Assembly (NCBI GenBank): GCA_019415335.1
Contig: DXKH01000021.1
Location: 1 to 64,000, forward strand
DNA from: Citrobacter sp.
Lineage (GTDB): Bacteria; Pseudomonadota; Gammaproteobacteria; Enterobacterales; Enterobacteriaceae
Direction: 5' to 3'
DNA: 64,000 nucleotides
Part shown: piece by piece, positions 19,184 through 27,643 of the stretch
Position numbering within the stretch: position 1 is the first letter of the stretch
How the letters are laid out: each line of letters starts with the position of its first letter
Notes under the pieces: model-generated
Database searches by the model: none
What the model saw: only the letters and a program-made list of their open reading frames with translations
What the model was told of the DNA's origin: nothing
Program-made: the position numbers and the translations under genes

Positions 19184-20407
19184 TTATGTACGTTTTTCTT
19201 TCAAAAACAGCATCGCAACCAATCCAACAACTAACAGAATGGCTGACACATAAAAACTGGATGCCAGGCTGCCCGTTATATCGCGCGCCGCGCCAGCAAT
19301 AATGGGAGCAAGAATAGAAGAGCTCATGCCGATAAAATTAAATAAGCCAAACGCGGTGCTGTAATTATTTTCATCAACGCTATCGGCAACCAGCGCAACC
19401 AGCACGGGATCCAGCGCCAGTTTGCCGACGAGGCCGTAAACACACAGGGCGACAATCACGCCGGTCATATTTGGCATCCAGACAATGGACAGCATGCTGA
19501 TAATCGCCACCGGAACGAGGAACATAATTAACGGTTTGCGCTTACCTAATTTGTCAGACAGGCTGGAGAATAACAGCGCGCCGGGGATTGAAATCCAGGC
19601 CACCAGCGAAGAGATAAACCCGGTTTCGCTACCAGCGATACCACGCTCATTTTGCAGATAATAGGGAAGCCAGGTCAGAATAACGAAGAAACCAAACAGG
19701 CTACAGAACACCATGATATAGGTCAGAACGAGGTTGCGGTTTTTCAGGAGATCGCTGAATTTGCCTTTTTTCACTGGCTGACCGTCAGTATCTACAGTGC
19801 GTTTCTTTTCTTTCACAAACAGCCAGATCGCAATCCCCACCAGTACCGAAGGAACCGCCATCGCGTAGAACGGCATCCGCCATGAATGGCCCTGATCGTA
19901 CACCAGCCAGCTTGAGGTCATCAGTCCCAGCGCAATACCGAAGGCCATGCCGCTATTGATAATGGCGCTGCCGAGCGAGCGATATTTTTTGGGGATTTGC
20001 TCAGAAGAAAGGCCGTACTGAGGACCGTAATACGTCCCTTCTCCCGCCCCCGTGACCACACGAGCAAACAGCAGCGTGTACCAGCTTTTTGCCCAGCCGG
20101 TAACGGCTGTGAAAACGCCAAAAAGAATAAACCCAGGCACCAGCACTTTTTTCTTACCGATTTTGTCACCCAGTATTCCGGCCGGAACCTGTAATAACGC
20201 ATAAGAAAAATAAAACACAGAATTAAGAATGCCTAATTGCGTTCCACTTAAGCCAAACTCTTTCTCCAGTTCGCCCATCACCGGGTTCAATACTGTCCGG
20301 TCGGCATACATGAAAATCCATCCCAACCAGAACAGGAAAATGGTCACCCACCAGGCCGGTATTCCTTTTTTCTTCGTGACCTCAGTCACTTCACATGATT
20401 CAGACAT
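19184..20407 (-). CDS. MFS transporter, anion:cation symporter type
   Basis: 407-residue major facilitator with twelve hydrophobic segments. The N-terminal motif YADRTVLNPVMGELEKEFGLS, the loop GDKIGKKK after helix 2 and GAGEGTYYGPQ are typical of the anion:cation symporter subfamily (hexuronate, glucarate, phthalate and similar acids). It is the first gene of the fdrA operon, so the likely cargo is an organic acid feeding that pathway, perhaps oxamate, oxalurate or a ureido acid. Cargo is inference from context only. E. coli has no MFS gene at this place in its fdrA cluster. Confidence 0.85.
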   Translation of the reverse strand: MSESCEVTEVTKKKGIPAWWVTIFLFWLGWIFMYADRTVLNPVMGELEKEFGLSGTQLGILNSVFYFSYALLQVPAGILGDKIGKKKVLVPGFILFGVFTAVTGWAKSWYTLLFARVVTGAGEGTYYGPQYGLSSEQIPKKYRSLGSAIINSGMAFGIALGLMTSSWLVYDQGHSWRMPFYAMAVPSVLVGIAIWLFVKEKKRTVDTDGQPVKKGKFSDLLKNRNLVLTYIMVFCSLFGFFVILTWLPYYLQNERGIAGSETGFISSLVAWISIPGALLFSSLSDKLGKRKPLIMFLVPVAIISMLSIVWMPNMTGVIVALCVYGLVGKLALDPVLVALVADSVDENNYSTAFGLFNFIGMSSSILAPIIAGAARDITGSLASSFYVSAILLVVGLVAMLFLKEKRT

Positions 20408-20742
20408 AAGTAATCTCCCGGTAATATTTACCGTTGAACACCTCAGGTTATCTGACGATTGATGAGGCTTGATGTTTTAACTCTGCTCACCATATCGGGC
20501 CGAGATGTCATTTCGTTTGAGCAAAGTCACACAAAATCCATTGTTATAAATTCCTGGGAACTGACCGCAGCATTATTAAAAAAAGTCTAACAATCATTTT
20601 TTAAATAATTTAAACAAAGTAATTAAAAACAATCCGAATTAACACGTTATTTTTATCAGTCAATGAGCTGTCGAATAAGTCACATTATAAATAACCAGGA
20701 ACGTTATTTTGACCACGAGATATTTTGCACATTGAGGTCATA
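20408..20742. promoter_or_regulatory. Divergent control region, transporter-fdrA operon and carbamate kinase
   Basis: AT-rich gap of 335 bases between divergent genes; no credible gene inside. It must hold promoters in both directions and is the natural place for binding of the AllS-like regulator. I see A/T-rich tracts at 20570-20640 and the sequence TCGAATAAGTCACATTATAA near 20672, but no site I can assign with confidence. A GAGG ribosome site precedes the kinase gene. Confidence 0.55.
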
Positions 20743-21648
20743 ATGAAAAAGAAACTGGTCATTGCGCTGGGCGGTAATGCTTTATTACAGCGCGGAGAAA
20801 TACTGAGCGCGGAAAATCAACAACGCAGCATTCAGGTTTTTGCGCAAAGAGTGGCAACGCTGGCCCACGATTATCAGCTGGTCATTGTTCACGGCAACGG
20901 GCCGCAGGTGGGGTTGCTGGCATTGCAGAACGCGGCATACACGGAATCTCCCGCCTGGCCGCTGGATATTCTGGTGGCCGAAAGCCAGGGAATGATTGGT
21001 GCTGCCATCGCTCAGGCGCTGACGCAAAACGTGGGCGACTCCCCCGTGACCACGCTGATGACACGGGTAGAGGTCGACCCTCAGGATGAGGCATTTGCCG
21101 CTCCGGGTAAATACATTGGGCCCGTGTATCAACCGGAGCAACACACTGAACTGGAACAACGCTATGGCTGGACGATGAAGGCGGATGGGCAGTACATTCG
21201 TCGGGTCGTTCCCTCACCAATACCGCAAAGTATCCTCGACAGCGAAGCTATCCAGATGCTGATGGAAGCGGGACATACGGTGATTTGTTGTGGCGGCGGT
21301 GGCATTCCGGTGGTGGCTCAGGGCAACGGATATCAGGGAACCGAAGCGGTGATCGATAAAGATCTAACAGCCGCGGTGTTGGCGAATGCCATCAACGCCG
21401 ATCACCTGTTGATCCTGACCGATGCCGATGCCGTCTATGAACACTGGGGAACGCCGCAGGCGCGCGCATTGCGGCATGTGACAACAGAAGAGTTGGCGCC
21501 TTTTGCAGCACCGGATGGCGCCATGGGCCCAAAAGCGGCGGCGGTGATCCAGTTTGTTAAGCAAACCGGACGTTCAGCGTTCATCGGCGCCCTGAAAGAT
21601 GCGCCGCAGATATTAACGGGTGAGAAAGGTACCTGTGTGACACGATAA
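20743..21648 (+). CDS. ybcF: Carbamate kinase, AllK/YbcF-like
   Basis: Makes ATP from carbamoyl phosphate and ADP, releasing CO2 and ammonia. 301 residues of the amino-acid kinase fold: ALGGNALL at the start, VIVHGNGPQVG, CCGGGGIPVV, IDKDLTAA, LLILTDADAV and the C-terminal MGPKAAAVIQFV. E. coli places the equivalent gene (ybcF/allK) at the end of its fdrA cluster; here it is divergent from the operon. It would harvest the carbamoyl phosphate made by the FdrA-YlbE-YlbF enzyme. The upstream in-frame ATG lacks a good ribosome site. Confidence 0.9.
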   Translation: MKKKLVIALGGNALLQRGEILSAENQQRSIQVFAQRVATLAHDYQLVIVHGNGPQVGLLALQNAAYTESPAWPLDILVAESQGMIGAAIAQALTQNVGDSPVTTLMTRVEVDPQDEAFAAPGKYIGPVYQPEQHTELEQRYGWTMKADGQYIRRVVPSPIPQSILDSEAIQMLMEAGHTVICCGGGGIPVVAQGNGYQGTEAVIDKDLTAAVLANAINADHLLILTDADAVYEHWGTPQARALRHVTTEELAPFAAPDGAMGPKAAAVIQFVKQTGRSAFIGALKDAPQILTGEKGTCVTR

Positions 21649-21700
21649 ACCCCCTGCCGTTTGTCATTGCCGGATAGCGATCTTCTTCGGAAATAATGTA

Positions 21701-21731
21701 AAAAAAGGCTTCCCGAAGGAAGCCATTTTTA
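21701..21731. terminator. Terminator of fbaA (bidirectional)
   Basis: Perfect hairpin GGCTTCC-CGAA-GGAAGCC flanked by seven A on one side and five T on the other. On the minus strand it ends the epd-pgk-fbaA transcript 16 bases after the stop; on the plus strand it can end the carbamate kinase transcript. Confidence 0.9.
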
Positions 21732-21747
21732 CAATCAGCGGACCAGA

Positions 21748-22827
21748 TTACAGCACGTCGATGGCGTTCAGTTCTTTGAAAGCCTGTTCCAGACGCGTGA
21801 TCATGGACGTCTGGCCAGCACGCAGCCATACGCGCGGATCGTAGTATTTCTTGTTCGGCTGATCTTCGCCTTTCGGGTTGCCCAGCTGACCCTGCAGATA
21901 CGCTTCGTTCGCTTTGTAGTACTTCAGAACACCTTCCCAGGTCGCCCATTGGGTATCGGTATCGATGTTCATTTTGATTACACCGTAGCTTACGGAGTCT
22001 TTGATTTCCTGAGCGGTAGAACCGGAACCACCGTGGAAGACGAAGTTCAGGCTGTTGTGCGGCAGGTTGTGTTTCTTAGAAACATAGTCCTGAGAGTCGC
22101 GCAGGATGGTCGGGGTCAGAACCACGTTACCCGGCTTGTAAACGCCGTGTACGTTACCGAAGGAAGCCGCGATGGTGAAACGCGGGCTGATTTTGCTCAG
22201 CTCGGTGTACGCGTAATCAACATCTTCCGGCTGGGTGTACAGGGCAGAAGCATCCATGTGGCTGTTGTCCACACCATCTTCTTCACCACCGGTGCAACCC
22301 AGTTCGATTTCCAGAGTCATGCCCATTTTGGACATACGCGCCAGGTATTTGGAGCAGATCTCGATGTTCTCTTCCAGTGACTCTTCAGACAGGTCGATCA
22401 TGTGAGAAGAGAACAGCGGTTTACCGGTCGCCGCGAAATGTTTTTCACCTGCGTCCAGCAGACCGTCGATCCACGGCAGCAGTTTCTTCGCGCAGTGGTC
22501 AGTGTGCAGAATAACCGGAACACCGTAGTGCTCAGCCATCTGATGTACATGATGCGCACCAGAGATCGCGCCCATGATTGCCGCACCCTGAGGAACGTCA
22601 GTTTTCACGCCTTTACCCGCGATGAACGCAGCGCCACCGTTGGAGAACTGAACGATGACCGGTGCTTTAACTTTTGCAGCGGTTTCCAGAACGGCGTTGA
22701 TAGAGTCGGTACCGACGCAGTTAACTGCTGGCAGAGCGAAGTTGTTTTCTTTTGCTACCTGGAAAACTTTCTGTACGTCATCACCGGTGATAACGCCAGG
22801 TTTTACGAAATCAAAAATTTTAGACAT
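21748..22827 (-). CDS. fbaA: Class II fructose-bisphosphate aldolase FbaA
   Basis: Zinc aldolase of glycolysis and gluconeogenesis that splits fructose 1,6-bisphosphate into dihydroxyacetone phosphate and glyceraldehyde 3-phosphate. 359 residues from MSKIFDFVKPG, the E. coli start; the open frame continues 15 codons upstream without support. Zinc-site histidines lie in LHTDHCAKK, with further ligands in the glycine-rich FHGGSGS region, and MNIDTDTQWA is present. It lies 90 bases after pgk and ends at a strong terminator. Confidence 0.98.
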   Translation of the reverse strand: MSKIFDFVKPGVITGDDVQKVFQVAKENNFALPAVNCVGTDSINAVLETAAKVKAPVIVQFSNGGAAFIAGKGVKTDVPQGAAIMGAISGAHHVHQMAEHYGVPVILHTDHCAKKLLPWIDGLLDAGEKHFAATGKPLFSSHMIDLSEESLEENIEICSKYLARMSKMGMTLEIELGCTGGEEDGVDNSHMDASALYTQPEDVDYAYTELSKISPRFTIAASFGNVHGVYKPGNVVLTPTILRDSQDYVSKKHNLPHNSLNFVFHGGSGSTAQEIKDSVSYGVIKMNIDTDTQWATWEGVLKYYKANEAYLQGQLGNPKGEDQPNKKYYDPRVWLRAGQTSMITRLEQAFKELNAIDVL

Positions 22828-22917
22828 GTTACGAGTCCTGTATCTTCGGCCTTGGAAAGAGGTGCGTGCCACTAAAGCGCGCTGAAAATTGGGCAGGTTT
22901 CCCTGCCCATGAGTGTC

Positions 22918-24081
22918 TTACTTCTTAGCGCGCTCTTCGAGCATCGCTACTGCAGGCAGAACTTTACCTTCCACGAATTCGAGGAATGCGCCGCCGCCAG
23001 TGGAGATGTAGGAGATTTTGTCAGCAATACCGAACAGGTCGATAGCCGCCAGCGTGTCACCGCCGCCTGCGATAGAGAACGCGTCGCTGTCAGCAATCGC
23101 GTTAGCCACAATTTCAGTCCCTTTACGGAAGTTCGGGAATTCAAACACGCCAACCGGGCCATTCCACAGAATGGTTTTCGCATTCTTCAGGATTTCAGCC
23201 AGTTGCTGTGCAGAAGCGTCGCCGATATCCAGGATCTGCTCGTCTTCTTTCACGTCGTTGACGGATTTCAGCGTTGCAGCAGCGCTTTCAGAGAACTCGG
23301 TCGCGACGCGAACGTCAGTCGGAACCGGAATATCGCATGTGGTCAGCAGACGTTTCGCTTCGTCAACCAGATCGGCTTCGTACAGGGATTTACCCACATT
23401 GTGGCCCTGAGCGGCAACGAAGGTGTTCGCGATGCCGCCGCCAACGATCAGTTGGTCAGCGATTTTGGACAGGGAGTCCAGAACGGTCAGTTTGGTAGAA
23501 ACTTTAGAACCGCCCACGATAGCCACCATCGGACGAGCCGGCTCTTTCAGCGCTTTACCCAGCGCATCCAGTTCTGCAGCCAGCAGCGGACCGGCACACG
23601 CGACGTCAGCAAATTTGCCGATACCATGAGTGGAAGCCTGTGCACGGTGAGCCGTACCAAATGCGTCCATCACGAACACGTCACACAGCGCGGCGTATTT
23701 TTTGGACAGCGCTTCGTCGTCTTTCTTCTCGCCTTTGTTGAAGCGAACGTTTTCCAGCACCACCAGTTCACCGGCAGCGACTTCAACGCCGTCGAGGTAA
23801 TCTTTTACCAGGCGAACCGGGTTAGACAGTTTGTCTTTCAGGTAATTAACAACCGGCAGCAGAGAGAATTCTTCGTTGTACTCGCCTTCGGTAGGACGAC
23901 CCAGGTGGGAAGTTACCATCACTTTAGCACCCTGTTTCAGGGCCAGTTCAATGGTCGGCAGGGAAGCACGGATACGCGCATCGCTGGTCACTTTCCCTTC
24001 TTTAACTGGTACGTTCAGATCCGCACGGATAAAAACACGTTTACCAGCAAGATCCAAATCGGTCATCTTGATTACAGACAT
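22918..24081 (-). CDS. pgk: Phosphoglycerate kinase
   Basis: Glycolytic kinase converting 1,3-bisphosphoglycerate and ADP to 3-phosphoglycerate and ATP. 387 residues, the same as E. coli. The substrate motif RADLNVPVK is at about 20-28, HLGRPTEG follows, and the nucleotide site has GGSKVSTK and GGGDT. It follows epd by 51 bases in the epd-pgk-fbaA operon. Confidence 0.98.
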   Translation of the reverse strand: MSVIKMTDLDLAGKRVFIRADLNVPVKEGKVTSDARIRASLPTIELALKQGAKVMVTSHLGRPTEGEYNEEFSLLPVVNYLKDKLSNPVRLVKDYLDGVEVAAGELVVLENVRFNKGEKKDDEALSKKYAALCDVFVMDAFGTAHRAQASTHGIGKFADVACAGPLLAAELDALGKALKEPARPMVAIVGGSKVSTKLTVLDSLSKIADQLIVGGGIANTFVAAQGHNVGKSLYEADLVDEAKRLLTTCDIPVPTDVRVATEFSESAAATLKSVNDVKEDEQILDIGDASAQQLAEILKNAKTILWNGPVGVFEFPNFRKGTEIVANAIADSDAFSIAGGGDTLAAIDLFGIADKISYISTGGGAFLEFVEGKVLPAVAMLEERAKK

Positions 24082-24132
24082 GGTGAATCCTCTCGTTGAT
24101 TCTTGATAAAGTTTTGCAGACGCTCTTGCGCC

Positions 24133-25152
24133 CTACCTGAAACCTTTTGCAGCCATCGCTAACGTGGTGTCGAGCATTCTGTTAGCGAAGCCCCATTCAT
24201 TGTCACACCAGACCAGTGTCTTAATAAGGTGCGCGCCACTGACCCGCGTTTGCGTACCATCGACAATGGCGCTATGCGGGTCATGATTAAAATCGACTGA
24301 GACCAACGGTAATTCCGTATAGTCAACTATATCATGAAATGCACCTTGTGCCGCTTTTTGCAGCAACATGTTGACTTCATTAGCTTTTACAGGCTTCATC
24401 ACCGTCACGCTTAAGTCGATTGCCGTGACGTTTATCGTCGGTACCCGCACCGCAATCGCTTCAAAACGATCGTTAAACTGCGGGAAAATGCGGGTGATGC
24501 CAGCGGCCAGTTTGGTATCGACCGGAATGATCGACTGACTCGCCGCGCGCGTACGACGCAGGTCAGGATGATACGCATCAATCACCTGCTGATCGTGCAT
24601 TGCGGAGTGAATGGTCGTCACCGTACCGGACTCGATGCCATAGGCATCATCCAATAATTTGATAACAGGAATGATACAATTCGTGGTGCAGGAAGCATTG
24701 GAGACGATGCGATGTTCCGCACGCAGTTGATCCTGATTGACGCCAAATACGACGGTGGCGTCAAGATCGTTGCTGCCAGGATGTGAAAAGAGCACTTTCT
24801 TCGCGCCAGCAGCGATATGCGCCTCGCCGTGTTCGCGGTTCCCGTAGACGCCCGTACAGTCCAGCACGATATCAACGCCGAGCTCGCGCCACGGAAGCGC
24901 CTCAAGCGAAGACTCATGCAGAATGCGAATCGCGTCATCGCCTACCATGAGCTGCTCGCGCTCCTGGCGAACGTCCCATGCAAAACGTCCATGGCTGGTG
25001 TCATATTTCAACAAATGCGCCATGCCCGAGGCATCCGCCAGTTCATTGATTGCCACCACGGTGATTTCCGCCCGACGTCCGGATTCATATAAAGCACGAA
25101 CCACATTACGTCCGATGCGACCGAAGCCATTAATCGCTACGCGTACGGTCAT
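24133..25152 (-). CDS. epd: D-erythrose-4-phosphate dehydrogenase
   Basis: NAD-dependent enzyme making 4-phosphoerythronate, the first step of pyridoxal 5'-phosphate synthesis. It belongs to the GAPDH family: NAD-binding [15 protein letters not shown] at the N-terminus, catalytic Cys near residue 155 in NASCTTNC, and the C-terminal [12 protein letters not shown]. 339 residues, E. coli length. First gene of epd-pgk-fbaA, with Cra and CRP sites upstream. Confidence 0.97.
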   Translation of the reverse strand: MTVRVAINGFGRIGRNVVRALYESGRRAEITVVAINELADASGMAHLLKYDTSHGRFAWDVRQEREQLMVGDDAIRILHESSLEALPWRELGVDIVLDCTGVYGNREHGEAHIAAGAKKVLFSHPGSNDLDATVVFGVNQDQLRAEHRIVSNASCTTNCIIPVIKLLDDAYGIESGTVTTIHSAMHDQQVIDAYHPDLRRTRAASQSIIPVDTKLAAGITRIFPQFNDRFEAIAVRVPTINVTAIDLSVTVMKPVKANEVNMLLQKAAQGAFHDIVDYTELPLVSVDFNHDPHSAIVDGTQTRVSGAHLIKTLVWCDNEWGFANRMLDTTLAMAAKGFR

Positions 25153-25274
25153 AGATCTCCTGCAAGGCTATCCCGATTCAGATGTGGCTGACAGAGTAAT
25201 CCAGCGCATCGTTCAGGGAAACCTTACCTGTCGCAAACTGCGACTGATTGATTATTTGTCGAACATTTAATCGA

Positions 25275-25288
25275 CTGAAACGCTTCAG
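25275..25288. promoter_or_regulatory. Cra (FruR) operator upstream of epd
   Basis: CTGAAACGCTTCAG is a near-perfect palindrome matching the Cra consensus TGAAWCGNTTCA, 123 bases before the epd start. In E. coli the epd-pgk promoter is under Cra and CRP control. Confidence 0.75.
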
Positions 25289-25346
25289 CTAGAATAAGCG
25301 AAACGGGGAATAAAAGGAACGATTGTCCAGAGTATAAAGCCAGCTA

Positions 25347-25362
25347 TATGACCTGCATCACA
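25347..25362. promoter_or_regulatory. CRP-like site between epd and yggC
   Basis: TATGACCTGCATCACA matches TGTGA-N6-TCACA at nine of ten conserved positions. Together with the Cra site 60 bases away it fits catabolite control of epd-pgk-fbaA. Confidence 0.65.
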
Positions 25363-25364
25363 TT

Positions 25365-25387
25365 TTACCCCCTATTACAGGGGGTAA
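25365..25387. other. Perfect hairpin downstream of yggC
   Basis: TTACCCCC and GGGGGTAA form an eight-base-pair stem with a seven-base loop. Neither strand shows a following T run, so it is not a classical intrinsic terminator. It may still end or protect the yggC transcript, which stops 52 bases before it. Confidence 0.5.
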
Positions 25388-25439
25388 CTATGCCAGTCGG
25401 TTGTAATAATCGTCGTGGTATAACTGGAATAATTTATCG

Positions 25440-26150
25440 TCAGACGACGGAATACGTACCGTTCGGGCTCATCTCCAGCATCAGATCGGCAGGACGACTT
25501 TTACGCAGAACTTGCTCAACATTCGGCCCGTCTGTGCGCGTGTAAAACGCCTCGGCATCGGCTGGCGATAATCCTCCAGCCAGCTTGCGCCCCACCAGTC
25601 GCGCACGCAGGGCCTCCGCTGGCGCGCGAATAAACAGGGAAAAATCGCAGAACGTCGCCAGCGCCTGCCATTTCTCGTCATCCCGCAGCAGCCAGTTTCC
25701 TTCCACAATGACAATCGGCGCGCTCACCACAATCGCGTCTTCGACTGGATCGTGCTTTTGCCGATCATACTGCGGCCAGGTCCCTTCACCTTCTCTAATC
25801 TGGCGCAGATTCTGCGCCAGTTTTTCAACGTCAAACGTCTCTGGCGTCCCTTTGTATGCACGCAGGTTATGGGCATCCAGCCAGTCGTTGTAGTGATGGA
25901 AACCATCCATCGGGAGCGTCTGGATCTCCGGCAAAGAGGGATCCTGACGAGAGAGAAATTCCCAGAATGTAGTCAGTGTGGATTTTCCGGTCCCGGGCGG
26001 TGCACTCAGAAACACAATCGTGCGGCGCCTGGCGTTCGCGGAATGGACGTTTGCCAGTCGTTGTAATAACGGTTTATGGACGTTCTCTATCTCATCATCA
26101 TGATAATGGGCTTCAACCCGCAACCCGTTGACCATCAGTCCGATTTTCAC
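25440..26150 (-). CDS. yggC: P-loop kinase-like protein YggC
   Basis: 236 residues of the uridine kinase/pantothenate kinase-like P-loop family. Walker A is SAPPGTGKSTL at about 50-60, QTLPMDGFHHYNDWL carries a likely substrate Asp, VIVEGNWLLRD is the strand and loop before the lid, and the lid contains RLVGRKLAGG. Substrate unknown; a sugar or sugar phosphate is plausible from the operon. It starts four bases before the yggD stop, so translation is coupled. Last gene of cmtBA-yggPFDC. Confidence 0.88.
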   Translation of the reverse strand: MKIGLMVNGLRVEAHYHDDEIENVHKPLLQRLANVHSANARRRTIVFLSAPPGTGKSTLTTFWEFLSRQDPSLPEIQTLPMDGFHHYNDWLDAHNLRAYKGTPETFDVEKLAQNLRQIREGEGTWPQYDRQKHDPVEDAIVVSAPIVIVEGNWLLRDDEKWQALATFCDFSLFIRAPAEALRARLVGRKLAGGLSPADAEAFYTRTDGPNVEQVLRKSRPADLMLEMSPNGTYSVV

Positions 26151-26656
26151 GGTGTTAATTCCTTCAAAATTGTCGTCACCGCCAGCGTCATTGCCGTCTT
26201 GACCATCCCGGAAAAACGCACCTCAGACCACGCCGCAAAGTCGGCAAATTTCATCGACTCCAGCGCGCTATATAAGGTCGTATTTCGGGTGATACTGTTG
26301 ACGTTGCTGATAAAATCCCAGGTGATGTCATCGGCAAATCCCGGGATCTCATCCCGTTCACTGACGTACTGATAAAACTGCGAAAAATGCGTAATGTCGG
26401 CATAAAGCCATTTGTCCATTTTTCCCAGCGCGTAAATCAGGCGTAACGCAACGTCAATATCATCAAGCGGCCCACTCTGGGCAAGTAACGGCTTCACTGC
26501 ATATTCCACAATCTCTTCATCGTTATCGACAAATAGCGACGGCAGAAAGCGCTTAATGCCCTGTAGCAAAATGGTATGTGCCGTCGTCATAAACGAAAGT
26601 AAGTTATCCTGAGCATCCAGTTGCTCCAGCACATCGTCTTCTGTCAGCGTCGTCAT
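26147..26656 (-). CDS. yggD: MtlR-family regulator YggD
   Basis: 169 residues, all helical, of the MtlR/YggD family; MtlR represses the mannitol operon in enterics. Typical segments are KPLLAQSGPLDDIDVALRLIYALGKMDKW and DDITWDFISNVNSITRN. No helix-turn-helix is obvious. The start at MTTLTEDDV fits the E. coli protein and a GGGA site; an upstream Met would add five residues. By analogy it may regulate the cmt operon that contains it. Confidence 0.87.
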   Translation of the reverse strand: MTTLTEDDVLEQLDAQDNLLSFMTTAHTILLQGIKRFLPSLFVDNDEEIVEYAVKPLLAQSGPLDDIDVALRLIYALGKMDKWLYADITHFSQFYQYVSERDEIPGFADDITWDFISNVNSITRNTTLYSALESMKFADFAAWSEVRFSGMVKTAMTLAVTTILKELTP

Positions 26657-26671
26657 TCGTTTCCCGATCAA

Positions 26672-27643
26672 TCACCATGAATGCAGAGAGTCTATTATAT
26701 TACACGTTCGGTCCGCGCCGCCGATCAGTAAAGTTTGCGTGCGCACCCCCTTCACAACCTGTTGGATCCCATTCACAAGATCGCCGCCGGTCACTCCGGT
26801 CGCACTAAAGAGGACGTCATGTCCCGCCACCAGTTCGTCGAGCGTATAGACCCGATTGACCTCGACGCCCATTTCCGCGCAGCGCTGCCGCTCCTGGGCG
26901 GCAATCAGACGATGCTCTGCGGTATCGCCTTTCGCTTCACAAAAATCGATCAGCTCGGCCTGCATATCGCCCCCCAACGCTTTCACCGCGCAGGCAGAAA
27001 TCACGCCTTCAGGCGCACCGCCAATGGTATACATCAGGTCATAGAGGTTATCCTGCAAACAGGCCAGAACACTGGCGGCCACATCGCCATCAGGCAGGGC
27101 ATAGACTTTTACCCCCAACTGCGTGGCTTCGACCATCGCTGGCTGAAGTCGCGGTTTATCCAGCGTGACCATGCGCAGTCGATCCAGCGGTTTGCCCAGC
27201 GCCTCCGCCACATGACGCAGATTATCCGCCAGAGGCCGCGCCAGATTAATCACCCCTTTCGCCTGCCGGTTAACAACCAGTTTTTTCATGTACATATCAG
27301 GGGCATGTAACAAGCTTCCCCGCGGTGCAAACGCCATCACCGCCAGCGCATTGCTCTGCCCCATCGCGACCATCCGGGTGCCTTCAATAGGATCGACAGC
27401 GATATCCACCTCTGGCCCGCTGCCGCTGCCGACCTCTTCGCCAATCCACAGCATCGGCGCGTGATCAATCTCGCCCTCGCCAATGACAATGCGCCCGCGA
27501 ATGGCAATATCATTCAGGGCCGTGCGCATCGCGCTCACTGCAAGGCCATCGATTTTGTTTTTATCGCCGCAGCCGGTTTGCGGCCAGGCAGCCAGCGCTG
27601 CCTGCTCCGTGATGCGAAACAGCGGCCATGCCAACGACTTCAT
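26672..27643 (-). CDS. yggF: Class II fructose-1,6-bisphosphatase YggF
   Basis: GlpX-type phosphatase removing the C1 phosphate of fructose 1,6-bisphosphate. 323 residues (E. coli 321). Metal and substrate motifs are GEGEIDHAPMLWIGEEVG, DIAVDPIEGTRMVA with the metal-binding Asp/Glu cluster, and GGAPEGVISA. It overlaps yggP by four bases (ATGA), meaning coupled translation. It lies in the cmt operon beside the aldolase/PGK operon, so it may draw on the same fructose bisphosphate pool. Confidence 0.93.
   Translation of the reverse strand: MKSLAWPLFRITEQAALAAWPQTGCGDKNKIDGLAVSAMRTALNDIAIRGRIVIGEGEIDHAPMLWIGEEVGSGSGPEVDIAVDPIEGTRMVAMGQSNALAVMAFAPRGSLLHAPDMYMKKLVVNRQAKGVINLARPLADNLRHVAEALGKPLDRLRMVTLDKPRLQPAMVEATQLGVKVYALPDGDVAASVLACLQDNLYDLMYTIGGAPEGVISACAVKALGGDMQAELIDFCEAKGDTAEHRLIAAQERQRCAEMGVEVNRVYTLDELVAGHDVLFSATGVTGGDLVNGIQQVVKGVRTQTLLIGGADRTCNIIDSLHSW

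Noticed and set aside
22909..24099. Plus-strand frame of 396 codons opposite pgk
   Set aside because: It mirrors pgk exactly in extent; high codon bias of a glycolytic gene leaves the opposite frame open. The translated sequence resembles no protein family.
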